Shown: positions 22,001 to 24,034 of the stretch, in pieces
Layout of the letters: every line of letters starts with the position of its first letter
Numbering within the stretch: the stretch's first letter is position 1
Origin: a virus
Strand: one strand, 5' to 3'
Virus record (IMG/VR): IMGVR_UViG_3300024264_000172
Location: 1-24,034 of that record
Length of the DNA: 24,034 nucleotides
The notes under the pieces: model-generated
Databases searched by the model: none
What the model saw: the letters and a program-made list of their open reading frames with translations, nothing else
Told to the model about the DNA's origin: nothing
Translations under genes and position numbers: made by a program

Positions 22001-24034
22001 TCTAAGTCTCCAGCAGTTACAGAAGAAGTATTTATACTATTGTAAAAACTAGTTAAGTTATCTGTTAAAGTACCTATATTTTCATTTTGCAAATTAACAC
22101 CGGCAGAAGCTAAAGCTTGTTGTGCCTGATTTTGAGACAGGGAAAGAGTATAGGCTTCTGTAGCGGTAGTAGCCTCTGTTAAATTATGTGCTATATCAAA
22201 TACTGCAGTAGCGAGACCTATTTCTCCTCGCTCTATATGATCTACTATAATACCAAAAGCATTCATAAGGTCATTACTAGCCCCTGCTGCTTTTCTAAGA
22301 TCTGAATAAGTTTCAAAAAGTTCTATATTAGCTTGAGCAACTATCTCTCTAGCTTCATAAAACTCTAAAGTAGTAGTCATATCTTGGCTGAAGTTTTTAA
22401 ATAATGCTTGAGTAGCAGGATTTATACCAAAAGTACCTCCAAACGCATCAGTAGCTATTTTATTAGGAGTAATAACTCCTCCTGTAGCACTACCGCCATC
22501 TTCCATCTTTTTAAAGGCTCCAGAATTAAAAGCAGCTAAAGTGCCTACTCCAACATTCTTAACTGCCTCTTTATTTAGTACATACTCTCCAGGCATTAGT
22601 AATGCGGGCACAGAATCTTTATTTTGTTGTTCTGGAGTTCCAGGCACAAAACCGCCCTCAGCAAAAGCTAAGCCTCTTCCTACAGATCTTGAACTTCTTT
22701 GTGCTTGAGTAAGTTGTTTTGCTCCCTCAAATATATTATTCATAACTCTTCTAGTTATTTCAGCATCAGTAGCTGCTTTCATAGCAGCATTACTAAACTC
22801 TTGTCCAGCACCTGCTAACTCACTAAGAGCTTTTAATTCTTGATCTGAAGCTTTAGCTACTATATTACCTCTTTGAATAGCTAAAGCTCTTTCTGCACGA
22901 GCTATAAAGTCATAACCATTACCTAGCTCTTCTTGAATATAGGCAGCATCTCGTACTATAGCCTGTTGATACTCTAATACATCTTTTAATCCTTGAACAG
23001 CGCTTGATTCTAGACTATCACCAAACTGAATTACGTCACTTAACGCATCCCCAAAGTCTTGAGCCATTTGTCTAATTTTAAGTGCTATGCCTTCTTCTAT
23101 TATTCTAGCTGCATCTTTAGAACCTTGTCCTGTAGCCTCAAGAGCTTCTTGCATAGCATTCATTTCCGCTTTTACAGTTTCCATAGCCATAGCCATACCA
23201 CTCAAATTAGTAGACGTATCACTAAGTAAACTTACAGTACCGTCTTGAGCTACATGTAAGTCTAAATGAGCTAAAACCATATTATGAGCTGCCTCTTGTG
23301 CTCTTTGTAGTTGCTCAGACATGAGTCCAAATATTCTTGCAGATTCGTCTATTAAGTCTAATGCTTGCTGTAAGGCTCCTTGCGCAAATGAAGCAGCTGC
23401 AGCTTCTGCTTTAATATTTACTAATTCTATAAACTCACCAAGATTAGTAAATTTACCTCCTGCAGATTCTAATTGCGTCATCAAACCATCAAAGCCTTTA
23501 GCAAAATTAAGGTCTTTCATGTTATCTTCTATCTCTTTATCGAAGTCCATATTACCTATAGCGGTTTTCATGTCTTCCGTTAAAGATCTAGGATCTAAAC
23601 CTTTAATAAGTCCTTCAAATAAGTCCTTACCAAAGTTTTCGCTATCAAAGTCTAATCTAACTGCATCAGCCCCTCCACCCCTCAGCTCTAAGAACCTTTC
23701 TTTAATATCTGAACCTTTAGTGGTTAGTATTGCTTGTGCTTCAGTAAATCTCTGAAGACCTCCAGTAACAGTTTCTAATGCTTGATTCATTTTAAATGCT
23801 GATTTAGCTACAGGATCAAGATCAACTCCACTATCTTTTCTATCTATTATGTTTCCAGTAGTCAAGTCAGCAGTTGATCTATTCCACTTACGAGGAGCAA
23901 AAAAGTTGCTAAGACCTTCTAGTGCGTCGCCAATAAGTCCAGATATAAAGTCACCCGCTATAAAATCTATAGCAGTCATAGCTATACCACCTACAGGGCC
24001 TAAAGCTGTGGTAATAAAATCTTTTATAAATCCA
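16024..24034 (-). CDS. Tape-measure protein (lambda gpH-like), 5' end beyond window
   Basis: This gene sets tail length and is threaded through the tube before DNA ejection. The frame is open to the window edge: upstream of the ATG at 23979, 18 further codons without a stop read GFIKDFITTALGPVGGIA, so the real start probably lies outside. At least 2,669 residues are encoded. The N-terminal ~350 residues are helical and Ala/Glu-rich. Three modules (FAEGGFVPG.., LATGGPVVGPG.., FADGGMVSGAG.., each ending in GEYV/I and a Gly-Val-rich helix) occur. The middle is Thr/Ser/Gln/Asn-rich helix, then an array of 13-14-residue repeats (17731-19550), then DHISDNLD-type heptads and the C-terminal modules. 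At ~1.5 Å per residue it predicts a tail near 400 nm, if wholly helical. Position ahead of gpM- and gpL-like genes confirms the call. Confidence 0.93.
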   Translation of the reverse strand, partial: GFIKDFITTALGPVGGIAMTAIDFIAGDFISGLIGDALEGLSNFFAPRKWNRSTADLTTGNIIDRKDSGVDLDPVAKSAFKMNQALETVTGGLQRFTEAQAILTTKGSDIKERFLELRGGGADAVRLDFDSENFGKDLFEGLIKGLDPRSLTEDMKTAIGNMDFDKEIEDNMKDLNFAKGFDGLMTQLESAGGKFTNLGEFIELVNIKAEAAAASFAQGALQQALDLIDESARIFGLMSEQLQRAQEAAHNMVLAHLDLHVAQDGTVSLLSDTSTNLSGMAMAMETVKAEMNAMQEALEATGQGSKDAARIIEEGIALKIRQMAQDFGDALSDVIQFGDSLESSAVQGLKDVLEYQQAIVRDAAYIQEELGNGYDFIARAERALAIQRGNIVAKASDQELKALSELAGAGQEFSNAAMKAATDAEITRRVMNNIFEGAKQLTQAQRSSRSVGRGLAFAEGGFVPGTPEQQNKDSVPALLMPGEYVLNKEAVKNVGVGTLAAFNSGAFKKMEDGGSATGGVITPNKIATDAFGGTFGINPATQALFKNFSQDMTTTLEFYEAREIVAQANIELFETYSDLRKAAGASNDLMNAFGIIVDHIERGEIGLATAVFDIAHNLTEATTATEAYTLSLSQNQAQQALASAGVNLQNENIGTLTDNLTSFYNSINTSSVTAGDLEAVISQMNIALSQGVIFGNEYGSILDDVTSDFDNALASLDEYSSFFLELQDMTLDPTGIISSIRSVQYAFEDGMNTMTDAVTDGFIDTIDAATVQVRLNKRLEKERIDLIKNSSDEQLRIIRDTQDSIADATFKTGAIAEIAVRKILAVSSAFGTFEQGLVGFYNNLVQSSGNFTRTLSASVVSSIQAAGIIIDDELDTNFLGTLTNFATLSKSGSSSVQALSTALEQLNYQLEVGETIDTDTYKEGVAFLQSSFMEFLDLFSGMSNAFREAESNLDNFKTTLHSSFTSITEELEDLLKTLVTTYRTTLADVKTMYQEAVAQQKEAEESLYGVLFSAQNAFIDAGGHLDGHISRIDDIVKGLDPTYQGYAGLDQYLKQLQIDVQAGITSLGNINTSQSLSALQTNLANSLADLAILQTLPDSADKFVKISRKLSEIDDINNQISAGTQSTDALKEATLDLLKVEEELNFNNTTAGLQQVDLTLQGISQDLLQNAIDARTAFNTSNQLLDDFTTALNANFTPNLVASTTAVNSSTLSLSSFIAEMQSANQVFSDITTAVSAINATGIQEIIDTLDVISNPADEVNIDVVDTSYRGISDLNDILNNFTGIVAAKTAFENLYGSIAAVTPVVPLQEFNDLNAEFINLENTITSLLGTMGNSNIADMDATFEQFVLDSIALLQNPLTLSGVSTSGSTTNIAAQAITGSGAVNNPQISTQTSLLQQILTQGLGVQSPGYLFYTNQILEQIRTVLEDMLILQGGTLPTYANITSTFTSPTASTGGATTTTVPTGSTTGLPSLNQSGILGLTGQLFEVEEPITRPADYFYIVIPKLVAIDEFYIVDPIEVDYEFFFDLTPVSVTSIATGNGGDYFFNITTVDTDFDKWFNAPTLIDTDYNSWFNDPTLIDTNFNKWLKIVKEETGIFDWITITKSAANYQTFFEAPTKVDHSVATWYNLPTKLDNTANLWYNLPTKKDIDYTDWFTLTKVAVKYSQFFDPEDKIALTDHIDPVTVDADSLFTINKSSKNADDLYSINSIEKDYSTFFKITAKDFDYTNFFKIVEKDITDFIQISKSTKTAIELFTIQKSEVTGSTLFSITADSVAASTLITVKANNRIQVGADEIFDKPTSKMALSLSDIFSNYDSGAFEWTKAVISVGQVINEDKLKEGLANKAILATGDIFDNWNGSGFDIDSVDISYLDLFNLEATDIEYTTLFKLPDDAGKESLHWSSWFKVDPADKMDAKDLFTFIAPEPVSALDLFNPTSQSVDGSSLFVLSNTLQKIDANNLYDLDKESKTATDFFTISGVQLKGADFIDLSYLADSKYIAEAKNVLDVNGTLTVQSSDVFKVSGTLDKTANQVYNITKSDKAGADFWEVIASEQSGASFFTPTKSELAGLNFFSPTQSTITANDLFNFNKVKIDVSAMFESELSTLTDAVNDQDSYLITNYGKLETIKSYTKVSSEKLTNIAKADSDFHAAILEDTAYLEAISTSLGDLADIKANTSDIKTNTSENVSKLTKIENHTDGIEGKLDHISDDLDGIAKDLAEKLDHISDNLDTLEKTANAIEGYVLYLPGMSSELTDQGKTLVAIDGVLDAIEIDTSNMVTYLESIATNSAYLKTIDQDTSHLKTNADNATSHISGNLDHLSNNLDDIISNTNKNKTRYKYSGATEVSLATGGPVVGPGTSTSDSVRANLSNGEYVIKASSAKSMGRDVLDMLNSTGSIASLGRKGDTELAHINSVEAQMLKSIGGSGSKNPLSGLKEFFFDGFNPLLGIRDAALSAATSIISNTNNPEGYSPEKIGSNASWNTANFANNTFAKKVLVELTRYIAANRDGKSFTHSQAFNSISDAWFEYDRPNIIQFNRGSQFNNRIRGTSNINSLITRLQNAYPSFADGGMVSGAGTSTSDSIMAMLSDGEYIIRNSSVDNVGVNTLDYINNTGQLPQGDTNVEVNITNNGSPVDVEAEPKVSIIDGKVVVDVILKDLRTNGPIKKTIKKIK
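16197..16350 (-). repeat. Tape-measure GG...GEY module, copy 3
   Basis: FADGGMVSGAGTSTSDSIMA is followed by MLSDGEYIIRNSSVDNVGVN and TLDYINNTG. It lies about 60 residues from the C-terminus. The GVNTLDYINNTG end resembles GVGTLAAFNSG of copy 1, and the GTSTSDS core that of copy 2. Confidence 0.8.
16855..17005 (-). repeat. Tape-measure GG...GEY module, copy 2
   Basis: LATGGPVVGPGTSTSDSVRA is followed by NLSNGEYVIKASSAKSMGRD and VLDMLNSTG. The GTSTSDS core is identical to copy 3 about 0.65 kb downstream, pointing to duplication within the gene. Confidence 0.8.
17731..19550 (-). repeat. Array of degenerate 13-14-residue repeats in the tape measure
   Basis: About 600 residues read as a run of short units with the form [W/F/L][F/Y]-x-[I/P/L]-x-[K/T]-x6-[A/D/S]. 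Examples in order are WFNAPTLIDTDYNS, WFNDPTLIDTNFNK, WYNLPTKLDNTANL, FFKITAKDFDYTN, LFTIQKSEVTGST, FFTPTKSELAGLN and LFNFNKVKIDVSA. Most are exactly 13 or 14 residues; some are interrupted by longer units (11-21, one of ~40). I count roughly thirty or more. Early units favour W-Y/F-N-x-P-T, later ones L-F-x-I/P-x-K-S. Strand in this listing is the coding strand. Confidence 0.85.
19097..19158 (+). repeat. 20-bp direct repeat, 42-bp period, in the tape-measure gene
   Basis: The identical 20-mer TTAGTAGGTAGATTATACCA occurs at 19097-19116 and 19139-19158, 42 bp (14 codons) apart. Each copy encodes the W-Y-N-L-P-T-K part of a repeat unit on the minus strand. Exact DNA identity among otherwise diverged units points to a recent duplication of one unit. 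Confidence 0.85.
22524..22672 (-). repeat. Tape-measure GG...GEY module, copy 1
   Basis: FAEGGFVPGTPEQQNKDSVP leads to ALLMPGEYVLNKEAVKNVGV and TLAAFNSG. It shares the layout GG-x-V-x-G...DS-x-x-A-x-L-x-x-GEY-[V/I]-[L/I] followed by a Gly-Val-rich helix with copies 2 and 3, but has a longer, more divergent linker. Such modules occur in tape-measure proteins of many siphophages; their role is not established to my knowledge. Confidence 0.75.

Noticed and set aside
23321-23755. 144-aa plus-strand ORF, and similar plus-strand ORFs at 16652, 18188, 20015, 21092 and 10526.
   Set aside because: They lie antisense to long tail genes and show the Ser/Leu/Pro-rich composition typical of reverse-frame shadows.

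Overview
The window is a piece of an AT-rich tailed bacteriophage genome, most likely a long-tailed, siphovirus-like phage of an alphaproteobacterium, and a marine one seems plausible. The phage call rests on a lambda-type tail module in the canonical order: tape measure, then gpM-, gpL-, gpK-, gpI- and gpJ-like proteins. A spanin pair and phage-style nucleotide-metabolism genes support it. The host guess is inference, based on DUF1127- and DUF3563-like small proteins and a cytochrome-oxidase-subunit-IV-like peptide, all typical of alphaproteobacteria. No integrase, repressor or insertion sequence is visible.

Layout: two convergent blocks meet at a bidirectional terminator near 4290-4315. The plus-strand block (1-4287) is the metabolic and replication arm. 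It holds the end of class I ribonucleotide reductase beta (nrdB), tRNA-Thr(UGU) and a terminator. A cluster of five very small genes, several joined by TAATG stop/start overlaps, follows and ends at a second terminator. Next come a PD-(D/E)XK nuclease, a FEN/T4 RNase H-like 5'-3' exonuclease, flavin-dependent thymidylate synthase (thyX), a GroES co-chaperonin and a CxxS glutaredoxin-like protein. NrdB, ThyX and possibly the glutaredoxin feed dNTP synthesis. The nucleases probably process replication and recombination intermediates or degrade host DNA.

The minus-strand block (24034 down to about 4319) is the tail and lysis arm. In transcription order it holds a tape-measure gene of at least 2,669 codons (open at the window edge), the gpM/L/K/I/J-like tail-tip genes, a 1,099-aa gpJ-like distal protein and a short tail-fibre protein. 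An overlapping i-spanin/o-spanin pair, a coiled-coil membrane protein, a small Trp-rich ORF, an EF-hand membrane protein, a holin-like TTG-start protein and a possible tiny membrane peptide complete it. Genes are packed with 1-nt stop/start overlaps, which suggests one translationally coupled operon. No endolysin is visible.

The most unusual structures are a ~1.8-kb array of degenerate 13-14-residue repeats with an aromatic or leucine anchor inside the tape measure, three copies of a GG...GEY module in the same protein, a canonical EF-hand on a putative lysis membrane protein, and a GC-rich small gene (936-1118) in otherwise AT-rich DNA.
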